Shown here one piece after another: positions 46,391 through 55,794 of a stretch of 64,000 nucleotides of DNA (position 1 is the stretch's first letter; each line of letters begins with the position of its first letter). The DNA is from Candidatus Thorarchaeota archaeon (GTDB taxonomy: Archaea; Asgardarchaeota; Thorarchaeia; Thorarchaeales; Thorarchaeaceae). Where the stretch lies: assembly GCA_029855935.1 (NCBI GenBank), contig JAGSHN010000016.1, forward strand, positions 124,001 through 188,000, in the 5' to 3' direction. The notes under the pieces are model-generated. The model had not been told where the DNA came from and ran no database searches. It saw only the letters and a program-made list of their open reading frames with translations. The position numbers and the translations under genes are program-made.

Positions 46391-48412
46391 CTACAGGAAC
46401 AGTATCACAAGAAGGAACAGTGCTATCCCCGCCATCATGGCCAGCACATTGGTGTTCAGTACTCCCGTCATTGTACGCCTCCAGCCGCGCGACACCGAGT
46501 CCAGTCCCTCCTGCGTCGTCCTGCTGAACGCCAGCAGGGCCGACTCAACCCGCCTGTGGAGGCCCCTGCTCAGCCAGAGATAGCCGCCCACGAACACGCG
46601 GTTGTACAGCGTGTTGACGTACCACCTGTTCTTGAGGAACCGTCCGAGAGGGCCGTCACGCAGGCTGGAGAAGTCGCCCTTCCCCCTGTGATAGATGAGG
46701 TAGGCCGGTGTTATGCCGACGACCCAGATCCCCACAGTGAGTAGTGTCAGTGGCCCCATTGCGAAGAGGTGAATGCTCGACCACTCGAACGGATGAATGA
46801 GGCTCTCGCCAATGGGGGAGAACGCTCCGAAGAAGACCAGTTCGAAGAGGCCTCCTCCCAGGGCCAGCGTTGCGAGTACGATGAGCGGGATCCTCATGCT
46901 CCAGGGGGCCTCGTGGATGTGATGTCCGTGGGCCTCCAGCTCCTCGACGTGCGCAGACCGCTTTCCGAAGAAGGTCATGAACACCATCCGGAAGGTGTAG
47001 AATGCTGTCAGAATAGCGGTCACAAAGGCGAGTACGAATAGCCAGAACTGGCCGCCCTCGAGCAGTGCATCGAAGATCATCTCCTTTGACCAGAAGCCTA
47101 TCGTCGGGAAGACGCCGGCGAGCGCCAGCGCACCAATCGTGAAAGTCGCTGCGGTGATCTTCATGTTGCTCCACAGACCGCCCATATCACGCATTGACTT
47201 GCTCTCGACGGCGTGGAGGACAGAGCCTGCGGCGAGAAAGAGTAGCGCCTTGAATATCGCGTGAGCAAGCAGATGGAACGTCCCCGCACTGTACGCCGTG
47301 ACGCTCTCTGCGACGAGCCCTGCGGCGCCAAGTGCAGTGAACATATAGCCGAGCTGCGAGATTGTGGAGTAGGCCAGCACCTTCTTGATCTCGTCCTGAA
47401 CTAGCGCCATTGTCGCTGCCATGAATGCGGTGAACGCCCCAATCCACGCCACGGTCTGGAAGAAGACAGTGACGCCGACCACATTCACAGTCATGTCGAT
47501 GAAGACCGGTACAAGCCGCGCGACGAGATAGACTCCTGCCTTCACCATAGCAGCGGCGTGGATGAGCGCGCTGACAGTGGTGGGGCCTGCCATTGCCTCT
47601 GGGAGCCACACGTGTAGCGGAAACTGAGCGCTCTTTCCTATCGGGCCAGCGAATATCAGCAGAGCGGCAACGGGCAAGAGCTGTGAGAGAGTCACGCCGA
47701 GGCCAGCCGCCCACGAGGCATTCCCCGCGAGCGACTGCAGCTCCACATAGTTGAAGGTGCCAGTGATCATGAACAGGATGAGGATACCAGCCAGCAGCCC
47801 TATGTCGCCGACACGCGTGACCATGAATGCCTTCATCCCGCAGACAGCATTGTACTCTCCCTCTGTCCTATAGTCGGCGACGGGACTGGGCGCCGTCACG
47901 TTGTGCCAGAAGCCAATCAGCGCATAGGAACACATCCCGACGACCTCCCAGCCGATGAAGGTCATCAGGAGGTTGTCCGCCATCACAAGGAGAATCATCC
48001 CGCCGACAAACAGCTGCATGAAGAAGTAGTACCTCGTCAGACTGGGGTCCTTGACGAGATTACCCTCTGCATCACGGCCAGTCATGTAGCCGATGCTGAA
48101 CAGGATGATCAGGGAGCCGATCCCTCCTGCTATGACCGCCAGCAGGACGCTCAGCGGGTCGACAAACACTCCAAAGTCCAGCCTGTAGGGTCCTGCGACC
48201 AGCCACGTCAGAAGGACGTAGTCTTGAGCCTCAGGATGGAGGACCATCGATGCGGTCAGGTCAAGAGCGAGAAATGCCGTCGCAAACCCCACGAGGACTG
48301 CCATTGCATCGCGGACTGTCCCTCCGATGCGCGCGAAGACGGGTGTCAGTACTGCGCCCACGAGCGGGACAACAAAGACAAGCCAGGCGGCGAGTTCCAC
48401 TGGGACAATCAA
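46391..48412 (-). CDS. NuoL-like subunit
   Basis: GKSAQFPLHVWLPEAMAGPTTVSALIHAAAMVKAGVYLVAR; likely TTG start overlapping the K stop. Confidence 0.93.
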   Translation of the reverse strand: MIVPVELAAWLVFVVPLVGAVLTPVFARIGGTVRDAMAVLVGFATAFLALDLTASMVLHPEAQDYVLLTWLVAGPYRLDFGVFVDPLSVLLAVIAGGIGSLIILFSIGYMTGRDAEGNLVKDPSLTRYYFFMQLFVGGMILLVMADNLLMTFIGWEVVGMCSYALIGFWHNVTAPSPVADYRTEGEYNAVCGMKAFMVTRVGDIGLLAGILILFMITGTFNYVELQSLAGNASWAAGLGVTLSQLLPVAALLIFAGPIGKSAQFPLHVWLPEAMAGPTTVSALIHAAAMVKAGVYLVARLVPVFIDMTVNVVGVTVFFQTVAWIGAFTAFMAATMALVQDEIKKVLAYSTISQLGYMFTALGAAGLVAESVTAYSAGTFHLLAHAIFKALLFLAAGSVLHAVESKSMRDMGGLWSNMKITAATFTIGALALAGVFPTIGFWSKEMIFDALLEGGQFWLFVLAFVTAILTAFYTFRMVFMTFFGKRSAHVEELEAHGHHIHEAPWSMRIPLIVLATLALGGGLFELVFFGAFSPIGESLIHPFEWSSIHLFAMGPLTLLTVGIWVVGITPAYLIYHRGKGDFSSLRDGPLGRFLKNRWYVNTLYNRVFVGGYLWLSRGLHRRVESALLAFSRTTQEGLDSVSRGWRRTMTGVLNTNVLAMMAGIALFLLVILFL

Positions 48413-48738
48413 CCCTTCAACCTCCTCAGTTCGCGGATGTCCAAGGTTCCATAGTGTCTGTAGGCGTTGACGATCAGGCTCAGGGCGATGGCCGCTATCG
48501 CTCCCCCGATACATATCGAGACTATGACGAAGACCTGCACCATCGGGTCAATGGGCCCAAGAACAGACGGACTGCTCGTGAATGCGCCCAGTGCAAGGAA
48601 ATTGAGATTGGCCGCAGCCACGAGAATCTCTATGCCGATGACGAGCTTGATCATATTCCGAGCGCTGGCGAGTGTGTATACACCGAGCAGATACATCAGC
48701 AGCGCGAAGATGAGATAGATGTGCAGCATCTCAAGCAT
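48409..48738 (-). CDS. NuoK/MnhC-like subunit
   Basis: LLGVYTLASARNMIKLVIGIEILVAAANLNFLAL...VFVIVSICIGGAIAAIALSLIV. Confidence 0.9.
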   Translation of the reverse strand: MLEMLHIYLIFALLMYLLGVYTLASARNMIKLVIGIEILVAAANLNFLALGAFTSSPSVLGPIDPMVQVFVIVSICIGGAIAAIALSLIVNAYRHYGTLDIRELRRLKG

Positions 48739-48740
48739 AC

Positions 48741-49025
48741 TCACTCCACCTCCTCCCTGTCCCTGTTGTGGTCCCTCATGGACCGAAACATTGCGGACGC
48801 TCCGACGACAGCCGCGAGCAGCAGTGTCGCCTGCACCAGCACATCCACGACACGGAAGGACCAGAGCCACTCCCCTATTGTGGTACCAATCTGGTCCCAC
48901 GCATCAGGCGACAGGAGCGGCCCTGCAGGCGCGCCGAGAGAGAAGATGCTGAAGTCGACCAGTCGGCTACCTACGAGGACAACGATGACAAGAGAAAGCA
49001 GGAATGCCGCAGCCCTGTATCGCAT
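48741..49025 (-). CDS. MbhE-like small membrane subunit
   Basis: 94 aa; SFRVVDVLVQATLLLAAVVGASAMFR resembles MbhE / MrpA C-terminal region. Confidence 0.6.
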   Translation of the reverse strand: MRYRAAAFLLSLVIVVLVGSRLVDFSIFSLGAPAGPLLSPDAWDQIGTTIGEWLWSFRVVDVLVQATLLLAAVVGASAMFRSMRDHNRDREEVE

Positions 49026-49321
49026 CAGGCTGTCACCTCCGTGCCAGACTCATCCTCTGGGACACCAGCAGCCTCCTCCGGTGTCGCCAGGCTCATTGTG
49101 GCGAGGAAGAGTATCGCTATCGCTCCAGAGAACACGCTGAAGTTGAACACGGCCACATAGGGTGCGCCGAGGACAAAGTAGAGCAGGCTGAGAAGGCCAT
49201 TGCCCACTGCAAAGGCGATGATTGCAAGGGCAAGCCTTCGATGCTCCACTGCCACGACGAGAAACCCTAGAGCCAAGACCAGAATTGCCAGTTGGACGAA
49301 CTCCAAGGGTTGCGATATCAT
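49025..49321 (-). CDS. MbhD/DUF4040-like small membrane subunit
   Basis: 98 aa, three TM; RLALAIIAFAVGNGLLSLLYFVLGAPYVAVFNFSVFSGAIAILFLATMSL. Confidence 0.6.
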   Translation of the reverse strand: MISQPLEFVQLAILVLALGFLVVAVEHRRLALAIIAFAVGNGLLSLLYFVLGAPYVAVFNFSVFSGAIAILFLATMSLATPEEAAGVPEDESGTEVTA

Positions 49322-49551
49322 ATCTGACTCCCGCCAGCACTCTTTCCTAGGGGACGCGCCGACCCGCAGGTGAGCCGTCTATAAATGTGACGGAGCAGGA
49401 ACTGCGTGCCCCACCCCCTCATAGAACGGGTCGTCCTCTCATATGGCTGTGACTACTGTCCGGTCTGCCCACAGTTTCTTGCTGACTTGCGGGCGTGGGG
49501 TGACAACGGTTATAGGTGAGCTCTCTGCCAATCGGTCAGAGGTCGCTTCAT

Positions 49552-50502
49552 ATGGCGAGGAAGGCTCTTGTCACTGGCGCAGCAGGATTCATTGGCAGCA
49601 ACCTTGCGGATCGCCTCATTGAGCAGGGCTATTCGGTGATTGGCATAGACAACCTCAGAACAGGGACCATGTCCAACCTCGAACAGGCTACTCGTCATCC
49701 CAACTTTGAGTTCATCCGCGCCGACATCTGTGACACTGACCTGCTAGGGTTCGCGTCGGACAACATCGATGTGGTCTTTCATCTCGCTGCGATATCATCT
49801 GTCGCGCAGAGCGTGGAGGACCCTCTCTCAGTCAACGAGACCAATGTCAACGGCACGGTAAATGTCCTGCGTCACGCGGTGGATCACGGTGTACGACGCT
49901 TTGTCTTCATCTCCAGCGCCGCGGTCTATGGACAGCCCTCCTCCCTGCCTGTCACTGAGGATGCCCCCATCCGTGCGATGAGCCCCTATGGCGCGTCGAA
50001 GATTGCTGGCGAGCAGTACGTGCGGGCGTTCAAGACAACCTACGGGATGGAGACAGTCATCCTCAGGTACTTCAATGTCTATGGTCCGAGACAGGCCCTC
50101 TCTGAGTACAGCGGTGTGGTCTCGATCTTCATCAACCGGGCACTGCACGACGAGCCTCTGACGATATACGGTGATGGTCTTCAGACACGCACTCTGATCT
50201 TTGTCGACGACGTGACGGAATACACAATGCGTGCAGCGGAGGTCTCCGAGGCCGACGGTGCAGTGCTCAACATCTGTGGTCCTGATGCCCTACGTGTGAT
50301 CGACATCGCAGAGACCATCCTACGACTGATTCCCGAGTCGCGCTCGGAGATCAGATACGCGCCAGCCCGCCCCGGCGACATTCGTGAGAGCGTCGGGTCG
50401 CTGGACCTCGCCTGCAAGGTCCTTGGGTACAGTCCTGTCACGGCCTTCGAGGATGGAATATCAAGGACTATCCAGTGGTACAGAGAGCTCCACCGTCGGT
50501 GA
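49552..50502 (+). CDS. NAD-dependent epimerase/dehydratase (UDP-glucose 4-epimerase-like)
   Basis: KALVTGAAGFIGSNLADRL, SSAAVYG, YGASKIAGEQY; ATG 49552. Confidence 0.93.
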   Translation: MARKALVTGAAGFIGSNLADRLIEQGYSVIGIDNLRTGTMSNLEQATRHPNFEFIRADICDTDLLGFASDNIDVVFHLAAISSVAQSVEDPLSVNETNVNGTVNVLRHAVDHGVRRFVFISSAAVYGQPSSLPVTEDAPIRAMSPYGASKIAGEQYVRAFKTTYGMETVILRYFNVYGPRQALSEYSGVVSIFINRALHDEPLTIYGDGLQTRTLIFVDDVTEYTMRAAEVSEADGAVLNICGPDALRVIDIAETILRLIPESRSEIRYAPARPGDIRESVGSLDLACKVLGYSPVTAFEDGISRTIQWYRELHRR

Positions 50503-50575
50503 GCAGCGAGCAGAGTGGCACTGCCCCTCGGGGTGCCCGTCCTCCGTCCGAGCCCCAGAATGTTGGTCACTCCGA

Positions 50576-51154
50576 ATGACTTATCTGCGGACTGCTGGCG
50601 CCACGCCCGCGACAAGATTCAGCGAATCACAACGACGTGACCACTACTGGAGGTGGACAGCAACGAGCAACACATCATTCGAGGTACACATCGAGTGCGC
50701 AGAGAGTCCAATGGCGCTGACAACAGCGCTCGGGCCTGACAACACTGTCGTTGTCACTCCTCCCGATGCCGTTGGCAACGTCTCGGGGGCGACCTGCCCG
50801 CACAATCTGTTTCTCGCGTCCATAGGGACGTGCATCAATCTCGTGTTCCAGGCTGCACTGCGGCGGGGTCGTGTCCCTGCCGAGGATGTGCGCAGTGTCG
50901 TGACTGGAGTGTACGAGCGCGATGAGTCGACCGGACGCAGCCGGTTCGTCAGAGTGGAGGTCAGGACGACAGTGGTCGTCTCTGAGGGCATCAGCGAGAG
51001 GCGCGTCCGTCACCTGTACGATCTGGCGTGTCGGAACTGTCCGATTGGAAACACGCTTGAGGGCGCGAGGCTGGCCCTTGAGGAACACTTGGAGATCGTC
51101 TATGCTCCTCAACTGAGCGCAGAGACTAGGTCAGAGGCAGGCCAGACCGCGTGA
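50576..51154 (+). CDS. OsmC-family protein
   Basis: CPHNLFLASIGTCINLVFQAALRR and RNCPIGNTL conserved Cys motifs; start uncertain. Confidence 0.8.
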   Translation: MTYLRTAGATPATRFSESQRRDHYWRWTATSNTSFEVHIECAESPMALTTALGPDNTVVVTPPDAVGNVSGATCPHNLFLASIGTCINLVFQAALRRGRVPAEDVRSVVTGVYERDESTGRSRFVRVEVRTTVVVSEGISERRVRHLYDLACRNCPIGNTLEGARLALEEHLEIVYAPQLSAETRSEAGQTA

Positions 51155-51210
51155 GCCCGCTGCGTCGACGCTCTCACTACTCACAGACACCGGGGCTGGA
51201 GTGGGCGTCA

Positions 51211-54200
51211 TCACGTCGCTGTGAGGAACAGCGAGACTTGGTCGACCACGCCCTCCTCGGTCCTCAGCGTCACCAGCACCATATACGTCGCAGTGACCAC
51301 CCCCTGAGGAAGCGTGACCGAGATGAGCGGGCTCGTCCCGTAGACATCGCCCGGACCGACGGTACCTATGCTCAACGTGTAGGTCGTATTCGTGGGATAG
51401 ACTGTTGGCGTGATCTCCGTACCGTGCCAGACGACCGAGAAGTCGCCCGTGAGAACTGAGATGTCCACGTAGAGGTCGTGGCTCACGTTGTCGTTGTTGC
51501 GAAGCATCATCACAAGCTGGGAGTACTCACCTGATGTGATCGTTGCCGGGTCGAAATGCGCAGAGTCGATGCCTACCTGCCCCTCACCGACACCGGTCTG
51601 GTTCAGGAGGCCGAACATACGATAGTACGCCTCCACCACGTTGGCCCCCAGCTGGACACGCTCTCCGGTCTCGGCATCAACCAGTCCCACGCCACCGAGC
51701 TTCTCAATGACCCTGTTGCTGGATGTCTGTACCTCGAGAAAGACGGGTATCACATAAAACAGGTCACCGCCGAGATGATACAGCAGCCTGTTGCCGAATC
51801 TATGCGCGCCCCACAGCTGGAGATGCGTCCTCACATCGTCGTTCGTCTCGAAGGCCTGCACTGCTGCGGAGGGCCCCAGAAGCGTCGACTGGCCGACCTG
51901 TCCTGAGCCGTAGAAGACGAGCTGACCGAAGTTCTTGTTGCCACAGCCCATCACGTATATGCCAGCCAGATTCCGTCCCGCTGAGTCTCTGAACTCGGCA
52001 TTGTGCATCGCAACGAACCTGTCCTGTCCAGCAATGCGCATGATGATGTATCGTGTGTCAGACCCCGCAGGTGACTCGTGAAAGTCGACTCCGCTCCTGA
52101 ACACGAAGCCGTCCCGGACGTGATAGATGTATGCCACATCGAGTTGCCTCTCATAGAGGTCCTCCGGCCATCTGATCTGTGACTGCAGCCAGTCAGGGGT
52201 CTCCCGCCAGGGATAGTATTCCCTGTACGTCCGATCGATGAAGAATGGCTCCTCGCCATCATCGCGCGGAGCATAGAACGTCAGGTAACCACTGGTCGTA
52301 TCCACGAGGACAACACCCATGAAACGCATGTACCTCTCGTGAGCATAGCCCGTGGACAGCGGGTAGTCGGCATAGACGGAGACCGCGTAGTAGAGATTGC
52401 CCGACGGGTCGACAACAATGTACGGATCGGAGTCGGTCTCTAGGCCCTGCAGCAGTATTGACTGTACCCGCATACGCACATCGCGCGCGACAAGCATATC
52501 CAAGTCCCGACCCATGAACGACCACGCATCGGGACCCAGAGTGAATATGAAGAATGTCGATTCGAAGCCTGTGAGGGTGTAGTCAGGTGTGCCCTCAAAG
52601 GAGTAGTTTCCGACCTCCTCGAAGCCGGGGACATTGACGAACACGGGATGCGAGAATCCCGCGCCCTCTCCGTAGTAGAAGTTGATCGGGGCGGAGCGGT
52701 TGAGCAGCACGGTCAGGTCTATGTGCTCCACGATGTCACCGCTGTACGCGTTGAGTACGACCAGCCCCTCGGTGTGCGTGTAGTACAGGTACTGGTTGAT
52801 GAAGTTCCCTGCAATGGAGTCGTAGTCGAACGTGAGCGGCGCTATCCAGTACTCGTGTCCCTTGAGATAGACGATGTCCGAGTCTGCCAGTTGCATCCAG
52901 TTCGTGCCTATCTGGTTCTTCATACGGAGATAGCTGGCCACCTGATCCCACTGTCGGACGGTGGTGAGGAACTCCACCTCGCTCTCAGGCGTGGCGTTCG
53001 ACGTAAGGTCGTCGAGCGTCTTCATCTGCATGTCCTGGACTCCGGCGGCCCAGTTGGTGATGGCAATCTCCTTCTTGGTCTCGTAGTTGAACTTCCACTC
53101 TATGTACTTGTCACCAGACATCTGGACACCATAGTAGACGGCCTGAATCACTGGTAGCATCGCCACCACAATGATGAGAACTATGGCGATCCCTGCGAAG
53201 CGTCGTGGGGACTCCGGCACGGGCAGGAACCTCGCCACCTTCAGACGGGAGAGCTCCTTGCGAACGACTGACCGGTCCTGCATAAGCAGGCCGAGACGAT
53301 GAGTATACTCCTCCTTTGAGATACGCCCCTCCTCGTAGTCCGACCGCAGCATCCCCATCTCGCTCTCGAGTCGGACGAGGTCGTCCTGCAGCTGCGCGAT
53401 CTTGATCTTCGTCCTTCTCTGCGCGGGGCCAGCCCGGATCCTCATTATCAGAAAGATGACAGTCCCCACGATTGAGGCACCGAGCGCGATTATCAGAGCG
53501 AGATAGCTCATCCACGTGCCGGCATTGACGGTCCAAGTGGGGACAGCCAGTATCTCCATTGTCAGACTGAGCGATACTATCACGAGTATCGTTGAGATCA
53601 TCACGTAGGAGTCCTTCTTCTCGTGCATCACCTGTGCTGCAAGATAGAGGCCAAAGCGGCCAGCGGTCGTCACCAGGAGGGTGTCGATCAGCCCGACGTA
53701 CAGCTGATAGGCCTCCATTGCGGGGATGAGGCCTATTACAGAGTCCGAGGAAACTCCCGGACTGAAGGGCAGAGAGAACAGGGTGACCACCTGCGACGAA
53801 GTGACATGTATTGACCCGTCGCCCATCAGCATCATCAGGAAGGCCACGTTCTGACCTGTGATGGCCCGGCCACCCATCGAGACATAGAAGGCAAACAGCA
53901 TCACAGCCTCAAAGACTCTCCACACAATGGCCTGCCGCGTCTCGAGGCGGACCACACCGTGGCCGTGAGGTGTCAGGCTGGTGAGAAATGTGATGAACAT
54001 CGATCTCTGTGGCAGCGTTATCATGCTCAGAATGGTCAGCAGGGCTGCTGCATAGAAGATGTTGTTACGTAGAGTCCACGTTGCCCAGTAGTCGACCCCT
54101 GCCTTTGTGGCGTAGGTGTTCTCGTATATGGTCTGCGAGAGCCACCATCCGTAGAAAGCGCCTGCCGCTACAAGAAGAGTGACGACCGCCAGAATCAGCA

Positions 54201-54225
54201 TAGGTAGTAGCGCTCGGACCTTCAC
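51211..54225 (-). CDS. Large membrane protein, UPF0182 (COG1615)-like
   Basis: 1004 aa; TM-rich N-terminus; NFINQYLYYTHTEGLVV, SDPYIVVDPSGNLYYAVSVYADYPLS; SHOCT-like MLRSDYEEGRISKEEYTHRLGLLM segment. Confidence 0.55.
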   Translation of the reverse strand: MKVRALLPMLILAVVTLLVAAGAFYGWWLSQTIYENTYATKAGVDYWATWTLRNNIFYAAALLTILSMITLPQRSMFITFLTSLTPHGHGVVRLETRQAIVWRVFEAVMLFAFYVSMGGRAITGQNVAFLMMLMGDGSIHVTSSQVVTLFSLPFSPGVSSDSVIGLIPAMEAYQLYVGLIDTLLVTTAGRFGLYLAAQVMHEKKDSYVMISTILVIVSLSLTMEILAVPTWTVNAGTWMSYLALIIALGASIVGTVIFLIMRIRAGPAQRRTKIKIAQLQDDLVRLESEMGMLRSDYEEGRISKEEYTHRLGLLMQDRSVVRKELSRLKVARFLPVPESPRRFAGIAIVLIIVVAMLPVIQAVYYGVQMSGDKYIEWKFNYETKKEIAITNWAAGVQDMQMKTLDDLTSNATPESEVEFLTTVRQWDQVASYLRMKNQIGTNWMQLADSDIVYLKGHEYWIAPLTFDYDSIAGNFINQYLYYTHTEGLVVLNAYSGDIVEHIDLTVLLNRSAPINFYYGEGAGFSHPVFVNVPGFEEVGNYSFEGTPDYTLTGFESTFFIFTLGPDAWSFMGRDLDMLVARDVRMRVQSILLQGLETDSDPYIVVDPSGNLYYAVSVYADYPLSTGYAHERYMRFMGVVLVDTTSGYLTFYAPRDDGEEPFFIDRTYREYYPWRETPDWLQSQIRWPEDLYERQLDVAYIYHVRDGFVFRSGVDFHESPAGSDTRYIIMRIAGQDRFVAMHNAEFRDSAGRNLAGIYVMGCGNKNFGQLVFYGSGQVGQSTLLGPSAAVQAFETNDDVRTHLQLWGAHRFGNRLLYHLGGDLFYVIPVFLEVQTSSNRVIEKLGGVGLVDAETGERVQLGANVVEAYYRMFGLLNQTGVGEGQVGIDSAHFDPATITSGEYSQLVMMLRNNDNVSHDLYVDISVLTGDFSVVWHGTEITPTVYPTNTTYTLSIGTVGPGDVYGTSPLISVTLPQGVVTATYMVLVTLRTEEGVVDQVSLFLTAT

Positions 54226-54365
54226 ATCGTCCCACCTTTGTGGTTCCCCATCATATCAGCCGCACCAACTTATGACCGTTGCGGCCAGAGTGGCTCTCAA
54301 TCCGTGCAACGCCACATCTCCGCGAGTCTGTGTTCTGAGGACACACAACGTTGTCAAGCAACCGC

Positions 54366-55646
54366 CTAGTTGGTCCGACGCAGGACCCTGACGCACTCGC
54401 GCAGGAAGACATCTGCAAGATGGTCCCACGAGTACCCCCTCTCGACAATTGCCCGTGCCTCTGCTCCAAGCCGCGAGCGGAGTTCGTCATCCCTGCACAG
54501 CCGGATGACCGCCTCGCAGAGCGCGTTGCCATCGCCCGGCGGGACAAGGATGCCTCCTCCACTGCTCAGCACCTCAGCAGTACCCGACACCGACGTCGCC
54601 ACGATGGCCGTTCCCGCTGCCATATACTCGAACAGCTTCAGGGGTGAGGCCGCGTGAGCCACGGGGCTGTCCGGGAAGAGGCATAGTGCCACATCTGCTG
54701 CTGCTGTGAACTTTGGCATCTCTTCGTGAGGGTGCAGCCCGGCGTGGATCAGCATATGTCCGAGATTGCTGCTGACGAGTCTGTCAAACAACTCAACGAT
54801 TGACTCCCCGGAGCCCACGAGTAGGATCCTCGAGTCGGGGTACTCCCTGTCAAGTCGCGCAGCGAGGTCGTACATCAGTGAGACGCCCGCCCACTCCTCA
54901 AGGTGTCCCGAGAAGAGGATGACTCGCAGGCCCTCCAGATGATACCGGCGCCTCACGGTACTTGTGTCGACATCTGGTGAGAACTCGTGCGGGTCGACCC
55001 CGTTCGGGATGACGACGATCTTGTCTGTGGGGACTCCTGCGTGGATGAGGAGCCGTCTGAGATAGTGCGTAACTGTGAAGACCCGGTCTGACCACTTGTA
55101 CAGCTGCGTCTCCAGAACGTGAAGCAGCATCGGCCCGAGGCTGTGCATCGAGGTGCCGAGCAGGCCTGCTGCGTAGGCGCTCATCCAATCAGGACAGCCC
55201 ATGAACAGCCTGCGAAGTGTGAGGCGCGCCGACAGGAGTGCGACAACTCCCAGCAGCGGTGTGGCATGAGCAGAGATGATGAGGTCGGAGTTGTGGCGCA
55301 GAATCGGTCGGATGGAGTACGCGGTGAACAACAGAATGGTGATGAGGAGGGCGATGATGCGACTGCGTTTCCAGAGTCCCTCGAGCCGTCGTCCGACCAG
55401 AAGATAGTGCGCGGTGATGTTGGGATGGACCTGTGGCGGGGGTCTCGACCAGTGCTTCTTGTACTCCCAGTCATCAGGACGCCCGCCGAGAAGATAGCGC
55501 AGTGGCTGTGTGGCAATGAACTGTACTCTGACGTCACGAGCGGCAGCCCGCTTTGCGAGCTCGAAGACCGACCGGTCGGATCCGAGGTACGGTGGGAAAT
55601 GCTCGACGAACACGGTCACCCTTCGAACGCCAGTACTACGGGCCAA
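54366..55646 (-). CDS. GT4-family glycosyltransferase
   Basis: VIPNGVDPHEFSPDV, LFEYMAAGTAIVATSVSGTAEVL, GGGILVPPGDGNAL. Confidence 0.92.
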   Translation of the reverse strand: MARSTGVRRVTVFVEHFPPYLGSDRSVFELAKRAAARDVRVQFIATQPLRYLLGGRPDDWEYKKHWSRPPPQVHPNITAHYLLVGRRLEGLWKRSRIIALLITILLFTAYSIRPILRHNSDLIISAHATPLLGVVALLSARLTLRRLFMGCPDWMSAYAAGLLGTSMHSLGPMLLHVLETQLYKWSDRVFTVTHYLRRLLIHAGVPTDKIVVIPNGVDPHEFSPDVDTSTVRRRYHLEGLRVILFSGHLEEWAGVSLMYDLAARLDREYPDSRILLVGSGESIVELFDRLVSSNLGHMLIHAGLHPHEEMPKFTAAADVALCLFPDSPVAHAASPLKLFEYMAAGTAIVATSVSGTAEVLSSGGGILVPPGDGNALCEAVIRLCRDDELRSRLGAEARAIVERGYSWDHLADVFLRECVRVLRRTN

Positions 55647-55794
55647 TATCCTCGCCTCTCACAACCCGCCGCCCGCCAGTCTGTGGCGTTGTCGCGGTGG
55701 TGTCTCTGCGGGCAACGAGAGCAGCTCTGCGACTCAGTGCCGTCTTCCACATATATCTTGCGAGTCCAGAGGGAATGGCTGCGACCGTTGTCGC

